Shown: piece after piece, positions 1 through 14,996 of the stretch
Layout of the letters: each line of letters opens with the position of its first letter
How positions within the stretch are numbered: the stretch's first letter is position 1
Assembly (NCBI GenBank): GCA_033675545.1
Contig: JAWDGP010000286.1
Span: forward strand, 292,501-356,500
Direction: 5' to 3'
DNA from: Elysia crispata
Lineage: Eukaryota; Mollusca; Gastropoda; Plakobranchidae
DNA length: 64,000 bases
The notes under the pieces: model-generated
What the model saw: only the letters and a program-made list of their open reading frames with translations
Database searches by the model: none
What the model was told of the DNA's origin: nothing
Position numbers and translations under genes: made by a program

Positions 1-227
1 ATGCATGATCGTTGCGATTTTGACCGTTTTGGAGCTTAGATCCTAACTAATTCTTTCAGTGCTATCACTAGTCCTTTCATTATAGTTTTTTTTACATGCA
101 TTTATTTATTTAATGTAACTTACATCCTTCGAACTATAACGGGAAGAGTTCTGGAATTACAAAAAGAAGTATATCTGTGCTTTATTGACTAAAGTCTTGG
201 CTTAATAAATTTGTTTTGACTTTAAAA

Positions 228-803
228 ATTGACTGAATATCAAGTGATGGACGCAACAACACTGAAAGTGCACCGAGAATAACGCAAGCAAAAAAGAGTT
301 TCTACAAAATGAAATCGCTGCTAACAAATAAACACATCTCCATTGACACAAGAAGAGCCCTGAAACCATATATTGAACCCATTCTGATGTATGGATGAGA
401 GGCGTGGACAATTTCAAAACAATTACAAAAGAAACTGGAGGCAACAGCAAAGTGGTTTCTACGGAGAATGATAAGAACCTCATGGACTGCAAAGAAATCA
501 AACGAAACAGTGTTAAAAGAAGCTGACACAGTTAAATCACGTAGAAAAAGAATACGAAAACACCAGGCAACCTGTTTTGGCCATGTTATGAGATGAGAGA
601 AGCTAAAACATCCTGTGACAATTGGAATGATCAAAGGAAAACGCAGAAGGTAGAAAAAAGCAAAAAATAGAAGTTGGATAAACTAAAAAAAAAGTAGCTA
701 AAAGTAGGATGAGTGGCAGATACACTGAAATTAAAAAGGGATGGAGATGCGTGGAAGGTCATGATTGCCTACGCTACAGAGCAGGGCACCTGATTGATTT
801 AGT
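228..803 (+). mobile_element. Decayed non-LTR retrotransposon (LINE) 3' fragment
   Basis: A + strand frame reads AKKSFYKMKSLLTNKHISID, then PYIEPILMYG-stop-EAWTISKQLQKKLEAT, and later ATCFGHVMR. This is the C-terminal end of an endonuclease-reverse transcriptase polyprotein. It is interrupted by TGA at about 397 and again near 595, so it is not functional. It ends GGGCACCTGATTGATT, as do the other copies in this window. Clade (RTE, CR1 or jockey-like) not resolved. Confidence 0.85.
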
Positions 804-3300
804 ATTTTTCTCATCCAACATGCATGCGTGTCTGGTTACTTAGAACGGGTGCAGAAGCTAGGAAAATTTTACATGAATTTCATTAAATAATTCAATTTTT
901 GGTAAGAGGAATCCGAAGAAACTGGCAAGAAAAAAAAAATACCTAAAGGTTCAAAAACCTGTGCAAGTCTTCTTGTTGATTGCACAGGCCCTCATTTAGC
1001 TAAGTAATAATTTGAAACCATATAATCACAAGGGCATGCACATGTCTCAAACTCGTTAACTTTTGTACACCTAAGTTACTGCTTCTGTAAAATACAACGA
1101 TGGATTTATTGCTTTTGTCACTTCGATTTTTTTAAAACCACTTTCCAGCAAAAAAAAGGAATAAGAATTATCGTATCATGAATCTCAAAATCTATTTTAT
1201 TGGTCCTGTCTTGTAATATTATTCTCTTAAAGGGATAGCAACTTAATACTTCAATTGTCTTGTTCTCCGTTTTAAACGGTCTCAGCGGTCTGAACATTGC
1301 ACGAGTTAGAGAAAGCCTTGCATCAAAGTATAAAATAATTAACTTGGCGCAGACGAAAAAAAAAAAAACGATTTTTGCAGTCATTTTACCGATGATGCCA
1401 ATTGCAGCGATCAATGTTAAACTAATATAACATGAATGTTATGAAGCTTTATTGAAATATCCAAAATTTGTCATTTATAACTATGTATAAAATTTAGTTT
1501 TAGTACCTTATCACATTGACACAAAAAGCTTTTTTAAGCATTGGCCCCACAACTGGTTTCTCGAAATTCTTAACAGAATATAATATATCTAGTAAAAGTA
1601 TTTAAAGAATTATTTTTTCACTTAGCCTTTTTCTCTTGTACTTGCCAAAATAATTTAGAATGAAAGTTGGTGAGAATTGAATTAGTTAAAATTCGTCTTT
1701 TTATTTTTAGTGGGAAATTTCTAGTATGTGGGCTAAAGGACATTATCATTCACTTTTTTTACGGTGTCTGACTCAATTACTCCTCTTCACTATGAAATAC
1801 TAGACACCTGAAACCCCAAACTCCTCGTTGTTTCGTTTAGAAATTCAGCAAGTCGCTGCCCTTTTAAAACATATTATTATTTTGACAAAATATACTCCAA
1901 AATGGATATTTGAAATAAATGGTGGGTTAAGTGGTGTTTCTCTGTATATATATATATATATTCCAAACGCTTGTGTGTTAGGTGCACAATGAGTAGATTT
2001 TTTCATGAAAAGTCCTTCATAATAAATCAAATCAAGTTATAATGCACGTGACTTCCTCAAAGTTAAACAGCGAATAAAAAGAATAAAACAGTGTCACTAC
2101 TTTTATTTTCATTCATCTGCTCTGATCTTCACACGTTACTGGGAAAATGTGGTCGGATCGATGCCTTATGCTGATAAATGTTGAAACAAAAAGACATTCA
2201 AGTAGTTTATTGGATAATTAAATGTGATTTAAAAAACTTTTACACACGCACATGCACACAGTCAAGCACACAAGTACACATTCAACATTTAAACAATTAT
2301 TCATTAATGAGTTACAAGTGGGCACGAATATTAAAACAAAAATCAGCAAGTCTTAATTCAATTTGTATGACCAAAACATTATTTATCTTTTTAGTAGACC
2401 TCAATTTATTCAATAGATTAAAAAAAATTAATTGAATGAAAAACATTTTCCTTTATCAGGATTATCTTCTTTTTCCATATTTAGTTTTCTATTTCTATTT
2501 TTTTTTCTGATTTGATGTTGGTTTAAGTCATTCATTTTTCCCTAAGAGTCACAACCTGCGTCTGTCTCTCTTTGGTATGTTTTCTTTTAAGTCGATGAAA
2601 AAACAAAATAAGCGAAGCTACAAAAATACATTCTAATTCAAAAATTTATTTGATGCTGGTTCAAATAAAGAAATTTAAGCCCTTTTGGTGTCCAACTTTA
2701 CTTCAGATATAAAGGGAGGCAAAAGATCCAGAAAAGCATCAATAGTACAAAAAAAATAGAAGGAAGTTTTTGAGCTGATTTTATCTGTATTATATAATAT
2801 AAAGCGGCGTTTGGTTTTAGGGTAAATCTGAGTAGGTATATTTCGGAAAGGAGATAAAATCTTAACAGGTTTATCAGGATAAAACACAGAGTAAATTTCA
2901 AGGATTTGATGAAGCATTTTTTTTTCTTATAATTTTAGTTTTAGAATGGAAAGGAACATGGGCAGAAATACAAAACAGAAATTCAGACGATAAACAACAC
3001 ACCACTACCATCCATAACCTCCTCATTTTTCCATTCCACCTCCTTTTCCAAAGTTCCTAAAAAAAGAAAAAAAAATTTTATAGTTTTTGTTAACATCATT
3101 TATTTTCATGCTAAGGGGAAAGACGGCAGCAGCTCTATTGATTTCAGGAAAGCATAAGTAACTCAGCTGTCCTCGACTTCAATTATCAGAGTCCCATCAA
3201 TCCTCTCTCCTTTTTCTTTTTTTTTTTGCAAGTTCATTATAATTATGCCTTTTATTTTTTTAATAAATTGAATTAAGTTTCAAAAAAAAAAAAAAGCCTC
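804..3300. other. AT-rich non-coding region
   Basis: No gene recognised. It holds A/T homopolymer runs, a short (TA) run at 1945-1962 and a patch of CACA-rich sequence near 2245-2280. The open frames here are short, compositionally AT-driven and without recognisable domains. Confidence 0.6.
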
Positions 3301-3685
3301 GCGCGTTGAGCGTAAGACAAAAAAAAAAGGGGTCAAGCAAGCAACAAGAGAACGGAAACAGTACATCTCCACCTCGTGTCAGTGAAGATACCCGATCATG
3401 TTCCATATCAGGTCAACAGAATCGAGCAGTCCGAGAGATGCGACATTGCTCTGGGTCGCACATCAACCAGAACTACTCGCATAGACCGTCTCCGCACCGA
3501 CTGACTCTGTGCTTCTCTGTGGGCCACGCCTACTTTTTTTTCCAGGACAATCAGGTGCCAACCGACTGTCATTGCCCATCATCTTACTCAGCCTATCTCA
3601 ATTAGAACCTAATGTCTCTGTAAATTCATATAATAGAAATTTATTATCGTTAGCGACAGCCTATCTTAAAGTATCTCCTCTAAAC
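3301..3685. other. Unrecognised GC-balanced patch
   Basis: This stretch is clearly less AT-rich than its surroundings and starts right after an A-run. Its reading frames show no motif I can name. It could be the body of a decayed repeat copy. Confidence 0.4.
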
Positions 3686-3752
3686 TCTCCCTCCTCCTTA
3701 TCTCTCTCTCCCTATCTTTCTCTCTCTGTATGTGTGTCTCTCTCTCTGTCCC

Positions 3753-3823
<71 letters not shown>

Positions 3824-3975
3824 GCCTCTTTCTTCTCTCCTTGTACTGTCTTTATTAATTATATCATGTTGCCCCCTCTTCTCCCCCCCTTCTCTCTCTC
3901 TCTGTCTCTTTCTCTCTGTCTGTCTCTCTCTACCTCTCTGTCTCTGTCTCTCTCTCTCTTTCAGTCTATCTATCT
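3686..3975. repeat. (CT)n microsatellite, interrupted
   Basis: Pyrimidine-rich CT/CTGT array with a pure (CT) core at about 3755-3812. The apparent Leu/Ser-rich open frames across it are translation of the repeat. Confidence 0.95.
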
Positions 3976-4062
3976 CAATCCCCTTCCTGAAATGTTAAGA
4001 AATGGTGTGAGTGTGTGTATGTCGGGCTTGGGGTGGGGGTGGGGGGTTGGCCTTAGGTACAG

Positions 4063-4600
4063 TATTTATCTCTATGTATCTTCCTATCTACTTACCTATC
4101 TATTTATCTATGTATTTATCTACCTATCTACCAACCTGTATATTATACATGTATTTATACAAAATCTATCTCTCTAATCTGTCTGTCAGTCGATTTTCAT
4201 AATAATATCATGAATAAAAGGGCTTTGCAACGTAATGGGAAACATGCAATACATTTATAAATTTATTAGATAAATACGGTCATGTTTCAAGGAGCCTAGG
4301 CCTTATCATTCTAAGATATTTATTTATTTATCTACCTATTGAACTTATTTGTCCGGTGATAAAGTTATCAATCCATACTATCTGTATGTATGAATTTATG
4401 TATGCATGTATGCTTATATATGTTTCTTTCTATCCATCTATTCATATCTAACATCTATATCTCTTTATTTTTATTCATTTATCTACTTATTTTTCTGCAA
4501 TCTTTTATCCTTCTATTAACAATCAATTTTAATCCATCGACGTATTTACCTGCTATCAATTTATCTATATAATTATGTATCAATCTCTTTCTTTCTACTT
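4063..4600. repeat. Degenerate (TATC)/(TATT) microsatellite tract
   Basis: Long imperfect run of TATC, TATT and TATG tetranucleotides following a G-rich patch (4023-4050). No coding content. Confidence 0.85.
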
Positions 4601-4779
4601 ATAAAATCTAATTTAGGTATCAGTCTCTACTTATGTTTCCATCTCTCCTCCTTTCTTCTCGCTCTCTCATTCTCAGTCAAAACCTGCCACACTCTTCTGT
4701 AAATAATAGTTTTGTGCATAATTATTGAAGCATCATACTTGTATTGATACCTTCCTGGAGAGCGCTTTTTCTCTAGAAA

Positions 4780-5160
4780 ATCTTAATTTTATCACCGTGG
4801 ATTTGTGTGTCGCTAAAGAGTGGTTCTGAGTGCGTATCTCAAACAGAATGGTCTGATTTTAGGGGCGACAGTAGCTGTTCTCGGCTATCATATCCCGCGT
4901 ATCAACCTCCTCCTAGTAGACAACAAAGGTATAATATGCTATCTCTTTGCCCATCAAGACCACAAATTGAGCCTTTTGTTGAGACCATCTTCTTTTACAG
5001 AAGCCAATTATGTCTGCAGACCCGTTTCTCAGAGAAACTTAGGGATGTGTACACGATATAGAACTACTCGGCTGTCGGAGCCACTGTATCATTACGCCTG
5101 GTGGGTCCCGCCATTGTGTTGCTATATTTGTAGCCACGAGATGACAGCAAACCAATCGTA
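4780..5160. other. Unrecognised GC-balanced patch, possible old repeat
   Basis: Composition resembles 3301-3685 and differs from the AT-rich flanks. It ends at a T homopolymer. The open frame over it has no recognisable domain. I see no terminal repeat defining borders. Confidence 0.35.
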
Positions 5161-5166
5161 TCACTG

Positions 5167-5240
5167 CATTTATTTTTTATTTTTTATTTTTTTTTTTTTT
5201 TTTTTTTTGGGGGGGGGGGAATGGGGTGTTGTGTTTTTTT
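5167..5240. repeat. Poly-T/poly-G junction
   Basis: A T-run of more than 20 bases passes directly into about ten G, then a second T-run. Similar T-then-G tracts occur at 18795-18845 and 44710-44760. Confidence 0.9.
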
Positions 5241-6180
5241 TTTAATTTTATTTCTTGATCATGGTCATGAATGTAGTCAGAAAAGTCACTTTGCAGTTAA
5301 CTGACTTTCTCATGTATCAATGATTCACTACTAAAGGATTTGATCGGTGTTAACATCATATTAATTTATGACTTAATTTCTTTTTGTGTGTGTGTGTGGG
5401 GGGGGGGGGTTATACATTTAAAGATGAAGCCTCCACACACGAGTAAGTTATAGCCCTGCAACTAAAAGTATTATGCGAAAGCGCATCTATTTTTTAAGAG
5501 TGCTCAACGCAAGAAAATTATGTTGGCACTATAATTAGCCAAAGTTTCGGTACATAAATATTAGTCAGGGTATAACAAGTGTTCAACCCAATTAGATCTT
5601 AATGTTGTAATTTTTCAGTTGACATTTGTATTGTTAAAATATTAACGTTCAGCTTTTCTTGCTATGTCTTAGCTGACAGAGACCTGTAGAATGGAGCTAG
5701 ATCTAGTGGAAGTTCAATAACAGCTTGACGGAGTGTTTGAATCTGTGAATTTTTCTTCCGTCTGTATTTTGCTCAATTCTTTGTCATGCACGCGCATGGT
5801 TGTGTTGGGGCAGGGTATGTAGGTAAATTTTAAAATCCAGGGTTGGCATCTTATTAAAGATCGACTTTGAGAACCGTTCTGTCTTCAGTCCAATTGCTTT
5901 TGTTCACACTTACCTAGTACCATGTCCTGAGAGTCAGAGAGCCTTGTTATAATTATTTACTCTGTAAGCCTGTCAGCTGAAAGCAACACTGTGTCAACCT
6001 CAGTCTGTTTTCGAGACTGCGTTCCGCATAATTTTATCTTGTGTCACATTTTCTCTGGTCTCAACCAAACTCGAGATAGGCAAGCGTTGAAGTGGGTGTT
6101 CAAAAGATGGAAAGAATAAGTATAAAAGAATGAATTACTAACTGATAGTCTATCTCACCGTTCTCTCAAATATCTTTACG
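5241..6180. other. Non-coding region
   Basis: A (GT)n/G-run lies at 5384-5410. Nothing else is recognisable. Confidence 0.55.
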
Positions 6181-6462
<282 letters not shown>

Positions 6463-7231
6463 TAAAATAAAATCGCTTTTCCTTTCATCTACCTACTTTT
6501 TCTATGAAATTCTTCTTCTGAGCCTCTTTTCTTCTACTTCTCCTCATGTTTACCCACTATAAAGGCACATATAATTAGACATTCGCACCTTCTATGACAT
6601 CTTAAAAAGAGAAAAAAAAATTATCATACACTTTGTCCCAATCTATGTGCGGTCAAATCTAGACTCAAATCGCTTGAAGTTTGCCTTTTGGAAGGAGAAA
6701 GAAAACAAAACTTAGATAAAGAAAATCACGAAAAAAGATAAATTAACAAAAAGAAAAAGCAGAGTAAATTTGCGTAATCAACAAAGTGCGGGACGTGGAG
6801 CTGTCTAATTTGTTGAACCTTGCGACGTCTCTTACATGTATGCGAAAGTCGTTCCGTGTTGGCATTATGTAAACTTACAACGGATGTGATATTATCATTG
6901 TATGTAACACTTTAGCATTTGAACGTGCGCTTGAGAAAGTTTCACATTTCTTACTGTTTTTATTTCAATATAATGGCATATGACACTTGAGCACAAGAGG
7001 AATGGTTGGAATGTAAAACGATAGGTTTTACTGTTATTAAGAAAACAACTTGTCGACTCACTGAAAGGAAAAAAAAAAAGATTCATTCACGGGGCCCATG
7101 ATACCATTGCTTCACTCTTTTATCTGTCACCGAATTGAGACGTGAAATTTCAAAGCATATCTGATCATTTTTCTATACTAAATATGGACAATTTTAAATA
7201 AAATTTAGCGCAGTAGTTGAACGACAGTTTG

Positions 7232-7234
<3 letters not shown>
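6463..7234. other. AT-rich non-coding region
   Basis: No gene, RNA or repeat recognised. Confidence 0.5.

Positions 7235-7302
<68 letters not shown>
7235..7302. repeat. (TA)n microsatellite
   Basis: Uninterrupted alternating TA of about 34 units. Confidence 0.98.
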
Positions 7303-7305
<3 letters not shown>

Positions 7306-10300
7306 AAACAAATCCTTTTCGTTTTTATTCCAATCTAACGCGTTAGTCTGAAGCAAAGGGATTATAATATGCCTGGGTGAGGCTAGAATCAAAGCTTGTG
7401 CGTCACTCTTTCTTTAACCAGGTCCTGTATATAAATTTATAACATCATCATTTCGATGAACCCATAGACCGGAACAACTTGTGTTTACCTTCCTGTTTTG
7501 CTGCGGAACTCCTGTTATCAGACGCCGTACCCAATTTCCGGTTTGAATTCTTTCATGGAAGTTAATAGCATATTAGCTGAATAGGTAATTTTTTTCGCAG
7601 AGCTTGACTCAGTTCATATTACATTTCTTATAAAAAAGACATTCACAAGATACAAGTTTGCTCATTTGTCTGCTATTTTTTTTTCTTTTGCAGCTTAATC
7701 CTAGATTAATCCTACAAATAGATCTATACCTCATAATCTATCTACACTCTAATGTGAAGTCATCATCACTGTAACTATCCACGCGACGAAGTACGTTAGA
7801 GAAATCTAGATTATATAGTCTAGATCTTAGTTTATTGATTTCTAAAGATTTCGATTTATTTTAAACCATTTAAAGCCATTGGCACCGGTAACTTTTCAGT
7901 GAATATTTGGATTAAATAGTCATATTTTTCATATATATTTTTTGTTGTTGTTTATTTTATGGCAAGGGTAATGAACACATTATTCTCTTACGATCTGTTG
8001 TCTAAACTCTTGTTTGGATGTGAACAGACATCATTTTGTAAATAGCTTTTTATGCGCTGTGGAGCAATACCCCAGCGTTCTTTTTTATGATAATATTTTA
8101 AACAATTTCCAATTGTGTATCCCTAAAACAATAAGTTGAACCCTGATGTAGGATTGTAGTACCTCAAAATTTAAAATTTTTATAGCTTGTGTATTACACC
8201 GAGACAAAAAACATGTTTTGCAATGTTCAGAATTCACGTTTCATATACCTTAAAAGCTAGATACTCTTTGAGTATCTCACTTTTATTAACGAAACGATTG
8301 GAAAACTTTTAGTTCCTGGGTTATTCTTCAACCATGTGAGTTTTTTTTAATTTTGCTTTAATTTAAAGTGTGTCTATAAATTACCGCAAACAAATATACC
8401 TTTTCTAATTTTTTTCTAAATTAGACTATCAAAATAATTTTTAAATCGTGTTTTAATTAATACTAATTAATTTTTTTATAACAGATGTCTGTTCCTCTTC
8501 TTTTTGTGACATACCAATTTAAAGCAGGTAAAAATTGTGTGGTCTTTTTTCTGAAAAGGCTTCTTAAAGAAGAGTTTTAAAAAAATTTAGCTAAAACTTA
8601 TACCATTTAGTTTCGTATTTAATAATTAACGGCTGTTCATAAAAGTATCTTTAAAAATAAATGCAACAATAAGTTCATGACTTTCAAAGATTATTTTAGT
8701 GTACGAAAGAAAACAGTCAGGTAAACCCTCATCCATTCTACGGCATAGAATAGAACCAGAGGGCAGTTTCACTGAAATAAAATGGGAATATTTGAACTTT
8801 GCTGGTAGCCAAGAATATTACATTTTATTTGGATATCACGCCTTCAATAATAGGCTGGTAAGAAGTTTTATTCAATGATCAGTTATTCTAAAACTGGTGA
8901 GTTGATTGGATTTCGCTATACATGACACAAAGGGTCTTTTATAAATCTAATTTGAATATATCACAATAAATGATTTTGGTTTCTTTGCTTGTTTGTTTAT
9001 TTCAATCCGCTATTATGTACATTTTTTTTTTTTAATGTGAACAAAGAGCTGCAACAAGATGACGCTGTCGATGTTAAAGCATGATCAAAACCATCAACGG
9101 GTGCTAGATACGCTTCCCCTTTTCGAAACTTTTAAACCTCAAAGATAGATCTAGATATAGATTCTGGTTCTTGTGCGAAAAATAGACCTCTTTAATAATT
9201 GCACTAGCCGATGTTGATCCGTACAAAAACTGCACAGGATGTTGGCATAGTATTTTTCCCTTGAAAAAGTAGGTCCCTGTCATATTGTCTTGAAGTTTAG
9301 AAAAGCCGAAGGGTTACTGCCAGATTATATTTTCCTTTCATCATGGATGCTTGGTTTTTGCATCGCAACACTTTGGAAGGGTGGATATTTTAAGTCTTAC
9401 ATATTAAACGACGATGATTTCATTATATTCATAAACACAAATCTAAATGTACCAGCCAGATTAAATTAACATTCCAGACACTACATCAACAGTACATAAA
9501 GGTGTTAGAAGCTGCCTCTTCTCTGTGCAGTAGATATTGTTCAGTATGACCATTTACTTCATGTTCATCAGATAATCTTTCATTTAGCAAGTTTGATCTA
9601 GATAAGATAGAACTATTACTTAGGTGTGTATCCTAATTTGTAAAGATTGTGCTTTATTTCATACATGACCTTGTAAGCTTGTTTTTGACAATTTTATTCT
9701 TTTTGCATTTAATTTCTTTAAAAATGTATAGCTTGATGAGTTAAATATTTCCTCATACCCAGAGTCTGTGACTTCTTATTTGATCAACTGCAATTATATA
9801 AATTTATAACTTTACGCAGATCTACAGTGAAATAATAAAATGATGTCCTATTATATTGAAATTTTCATTTAAAACATTTTACATAAATACCGGAGTAGCA
9901 CGTTTCAATAATTATCTGAGTAACGAAATAACATTAAAAATGCATTTTCGCCACAGAAAACTCTTTGAGTCTTTCTTTGACATTGTTCCTTTAACTTGTC
10001 TTAATGCGAGTATTTACATCTTCATATTCATTCAAATAGTCCTATGCAAATGAAAAAACAAGTCCAGCTTGTAATCGATATAACTCTGAACTGTCTTTCA
10101 AAGACTTTAGCAACTGAGCTATTTGCAAGTGTCGTATGATTTAGTTTTGAATAATAACTAGGCTACTTTGGACCAATAACTTTAAGAACTTTTTTCTTGA
10201 GTCAGTCCAAACTTTGACTTAAACATTTATTTGTTAAAGGCTGCAAATACATGTGTGTAAATTTTATCACCTTCCTCGAAAATTATTTTAAACAATTACG

Positions 10301-12975
10301 CATCCAATTTGTTATAAAGTCATTGACTTGACTTGACCCTTGCATTAGCAACGTTCCATCAGGTCTCTCGGGCAACCAAAAAGATGACGTAGGCAGCATG
10401 CTGGGTACGGATTTTGTATGAAACTGTACCCGGTTACCATATCGGCTCCACTTCCTTTTTTCAAACACTTGAGTAGGGGTACTTGTGTAGAGTCAGATAA
10501 AGAGAAAAACCTATACAAATTCAAATTTCGGACTTGTTCAATTGCGTAGCAAATGATAAATGATGTAAAAGGTGTTTAACAAATTAATTCTATGGGCAAA
10601 CGACATGAATTCGCGCCATTTTTTTTTTAAAGCGTATGCGTTTTATATCTCATTCATGTAAACTCTTGTTTTCTTATTCATCTGGCTTATAAAAATTATT
10701 GATTTTCTTACTTATTACACTTATTTTTACTCCCACTGCAGCAGTAAACTTCAAAGGGGACTGTTCTATGCTACGGGTCTAGTATAATTATCTATCGTAG
10801 GAATGATAGTCAAACAAAATAATCGTGCACTCCAGATCCATGCGTTACGAAGAATGAGGTGATTCAGAGGTTGCCAAATTTCAGGAACTTCATTTTTATA
10901 AAAGTCTGCTTCATTCATAATAATACAAAAAGGAATATGTTTGTCAGTGCAAAAAAGCAGAATAAGGAAGAACATTTATTAGAGCAGGTGTTTTCACAAA
11001 TTACAGTTATGGAATATCATAAAATAAATTATTGATCATAAAAATTACAGTTCTCCATCTGATCATTTTACTATCAGTCTGAAGTAGACCTATGCTCAAC
11101 TATTAGCATAGTAAAACAGAAATCCCAATAATTCCAAGACCAGCTTTTCATTTCAGCCTTAAGTATTTAGTCATACATCTTAAGGTCCTTTCCTGTCCGA
11201 CACTTTTACAAATGCAAGGCTTTAGAATATGCGACCACTCAGCTTGCTTTGGATTGTGAGACGCAAATTTGAGTACGTGAAATGACTCTGCACAGTGCTT
11301 GTATGAGTTCACACCAACATCACCTTAACATTATATTGGAATTTTTCAGTGAAGCTGCTGGCCAATTTAAGATCTGATTACCCGTTTTAAAAGATAGAAA
11401 TCAGAAATGGAGGTGGGGCTGCATAGATTAATTAACAAAACAGAAATGGGACGGTTCAGCTTTGGCAATCGCTTAAAGGTGATGCGTGAAACAAATCCTA
11501 AAATAAAGGTCTTCAAATAAAAGTAAGCACTTTATGTGGGTAAAACTATTTAGTGTTGTTTTTCTCGAAAGTCTTACCTTCCACTTGTTACAGCTTCAGT
11601 TGATTTTTTTTAATATGAATTTAGTATTAATGTATTCAAAAGGAAATCGTTGTGGTAAAAATCAAAATACATGTATAAGGATTTACATTATTAAATTTGT
11701 TACATACTCGAAACATGACACATCATAAACAAAAAAGAGAGTAAACCCAGCCTGTGGACAAGTTTTTCCTTGAAAAAGCGTGTAAAAATAGTCATTGCTG
11801 ATTGGGATTTTCTTCTGTACCGTACATTGAGCTACGTATTCGGAGTTGACGCTCCAAGCTGGTCCATGGGACATGAGATATGAGGTGTAAGGTAAAGCCA
11901 TAGTTTTCGAAATGTCTTGTTTGCCCCACCACTTCAAACCCGCCTTACACCAAACACTGTCGATGGTGGTTAGAAAGCTCTTGCCCTAGATCTCTTCTCT
12001 GCTTGAAACTCTATCATCACAACCAAGGCGTCTGCCGACCACTTCTGCTTTGCTCTTTCCTTCTCTCGTCAAGCTCATCTCATTTTGTATTTACCAATGC
12101 CACTCTAAACGTTCTTTGTAGATTCTATTTTTTTTAATCTCCTTTTGCTGCCTATAGCAACAACCAAGTTTTGTCTGAAAGTATATAGTTATCGTTACAT
12201 AAATTCAATTTTCGTCTTTTTTTACTATAAACAAGTTGTGGAGAAACAATTACTGCTTCGTCTTTCATCACATGATAAAACATATGGGAAAGAAAGAGAA
12301 GGCGGGGCAAAAGGATTAACGCGCGTGTTTGCCAGTTTTTCTGTAAGACCACTTGTCATTAACTTGCCAGTGTGGGTGGTCGCTTGGTTCTAAGTGATAG
12401 ATGCATACTGCAAAAACCGTTTGGTTAAAACTTGCTAAAAATTCTTGTACGGCTTTAACACAGTGGTAATCCATGTTTCACACAATATCGAAAAGTTGGG
12501 GGGTTTCTGTGTGAAGTGTATAATTAAGTGGTACCGATTTCACATTTACAACCTACAATCGCAGAGGGCAAAGGAAAAAAAATCCAGTAAATTTTTCTGC
12601 GGCATTTGGGGTAACAATGCACATATCTTTTCAATCCTCTTCGTGATGAAAAAAAAAGTAACAATTTTAAGCAATGCCTTAAAATTTGGTCCTCCGGGTA
12701 TAGATTCTAGGTTACGGCGTTATAGAACTACAGAGAGAAATTGAATTTTAAAAGAAATATTCACAAATCGCATTCTACTATATTCAGTTCGTCAGGTTAT
12801 AACTAAAATGGATAGCGACATCGTGTTACTTTTTTCAGTACCTAACGGGAGAAATCTTTTATTAAAGGCATCTACTTTTAAATAAAGCCCATGATCACAT
12901 AACAACCACAGCTTGGTTCGACTCCATTTTGTCTTTGACATCTTTATTTGGACAATATTGCTGGTTTTAGTACAC

Positions 12976-12976
<1 letters not shown>
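7303..12976. other. AT-rich non-coding region
   Basis: No gene recognised over 5.7 kb. TCTAGATC-type palindromes occur near 7806-7832 and 9145-9155. Short open frames (for example 9856-10053 + and 11683-11937 -) have no motif and are likely chance. Confidence 0.55.
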
Positions 12977-13057
<81 letters not shown>

Positions 13058-13058
13058 C
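12977..13058. repeat. (ATT)n microsatellite
   Basis: Pure ATT array of about 27 units. Its translations give poly-Leu or poly-Asn frames. Confidence 0.98.
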
Positions 13059-13782
13059 AAATAAAATCCAACAAAGCAAACCCATGAGACAGGAAAAACG
13101 GGCGCAATTACTATTTATGCTAAGCTATGCCCAAAACAGTTTTTTTTTTAATTTTACCAACTAAAAACTTAGTAATAAAAGAAAGGTTTTAATTCATTTG
13201 AATTTAACTGTATTTGTGGGTTATTTCTTCCTGTCAGCAATCCTTTCCTGAGAGTGTGATAAATAACCTTTATACTGATCAGAGATGAGTTCAAATTCTA
13301 TTAAAGATGTTTTATTTAAAAATGTTTTCAGAGTGAGTAATGAGGAAAGCCTGGGATTAAAAAAATAAAAAGTATTGTATGTTCCACTTCAATTGAGTGC
13401 AAAGGAATTAACTCCACAACTCTATGCTGTTCGCTTGGTGACCCGAGAGCTGTTCCATGCAGGACACCTTCAGCTGCTGAGTACCATCAGAAACTTACGA
13501 GGACTTTCATGGGAGGAGCTGGGTTTAAAATGTTCTGTGGAAAACCATCACAGACGGACAACAGAATTCGTTTCTTGATTGTTTAAAAATGAATCAATTA
13601 TTTTTCTTTTTACGGGTAGGTAGTGAAAGGGCTATATAATATTTTTCTGCAGAGCAAACTGAATCGAAAATAAATAAATTCAATGTTTAGTCCCAAAATG
13701 TTTTAGGCTTATATGGAAAAGTTCAGGAAATTAGTAATTTTTTTCCTTTGCAATTTTAAAGATCATTGGTCCTGTATAATAA
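13059..13782. other. Non-coding spacer between two microsatellites
   Basis: A 67-codon open frame at 13375-13578 (+) has rather ordinary codon composition but no motif I recognise and no obvious splice context. It is left unassigned. Confidence 0.45.
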
Positions 13783-14182
<400 letters not shown>

Positions 14183-14543
14183 AATGATACAATCTTTATG
14201 TCAAGTAATTCCAGGTTCCTTTCTAATTTTAGTACATTGTGTTACTTAAAATTTTCCATGCACTGTGTGGAGTTCTTTTTATAAAGGAATATTTTTTAAT
14301 CGGATTCAATTTGAAATGCGGTTGTCAGAAAGCTTTTAAAATATTTCCTATCAGTCTTTCAAAAAGCTAATCAAATTCATACCCTTATAAAGATACAATA
14401 ATTTTAGATAAAAAGTATATTCGCTCTTGAGATAGTTATATTTGTCTCTGTATATAATTCTCAGCCAAAGACAAATACCAGTGTACCAGAGGAAAGATTT
14501 GCTTAATCTATTTTTAAACAAAAGTTAGCTAAAAGATAAACAG

Positions 14544-14996
14544 ATAAAAAGCAAAAAGACACCATGTCTACCCTGAAGTTAAATGCTACTCAGATTTTAA
14601 GAAATCTGGTTTGTTTCAAATATCATCATCTGAACTTATCAAAAAATGATAAGATATAAGGTATAGCTAAATTAATGTAATTGTTACAGTCCCGCGTATA
14701 AGAAGAGGGTCAAATCGTATTAGCGTGTGGGGAAAAAAAACACGCCCACCTAATAAATTATAAACAGATGATAAAAAGCAAAAAGACACTATGTCTACCC
14801 TGAAGTTAAATGCTACTCAGATTTTAAGAAATAATCTGGTTTTTTCAAATATCATCATCTGAACTTATCAAAATATTGATAAGATATAAGGTATAGCTAA
14901 ATTAATGTAATTGTTACAGTCCCGCGTAAAAGAAAAGGGTCAAATCGTACTAGCGTGTGGGGAAAAAAAAACACACCCACCTATTAAATTATGAAT
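14544..14996. repeat. Tandem duplication of a 227-bp unit
   Basis: ATAAAAAGCAAAAAGACAC begins at 14544 and again at 14771. The two copies stay closely similar to the GTGTGGGGAAAAAAAACAC end near 14740 and 14970. Each holds a small hairpin (CTTATC-loop-GATAAG). Copies differ by scattered substitutions and a 3-bp insertion. Confidence 0.93.

Noticed and set aside
13375-13578. 67-codon open frame with gene-like codon use
   Set aside because: No recognised motif, no neighbouring exon or promoter; could not be supported as a gene.
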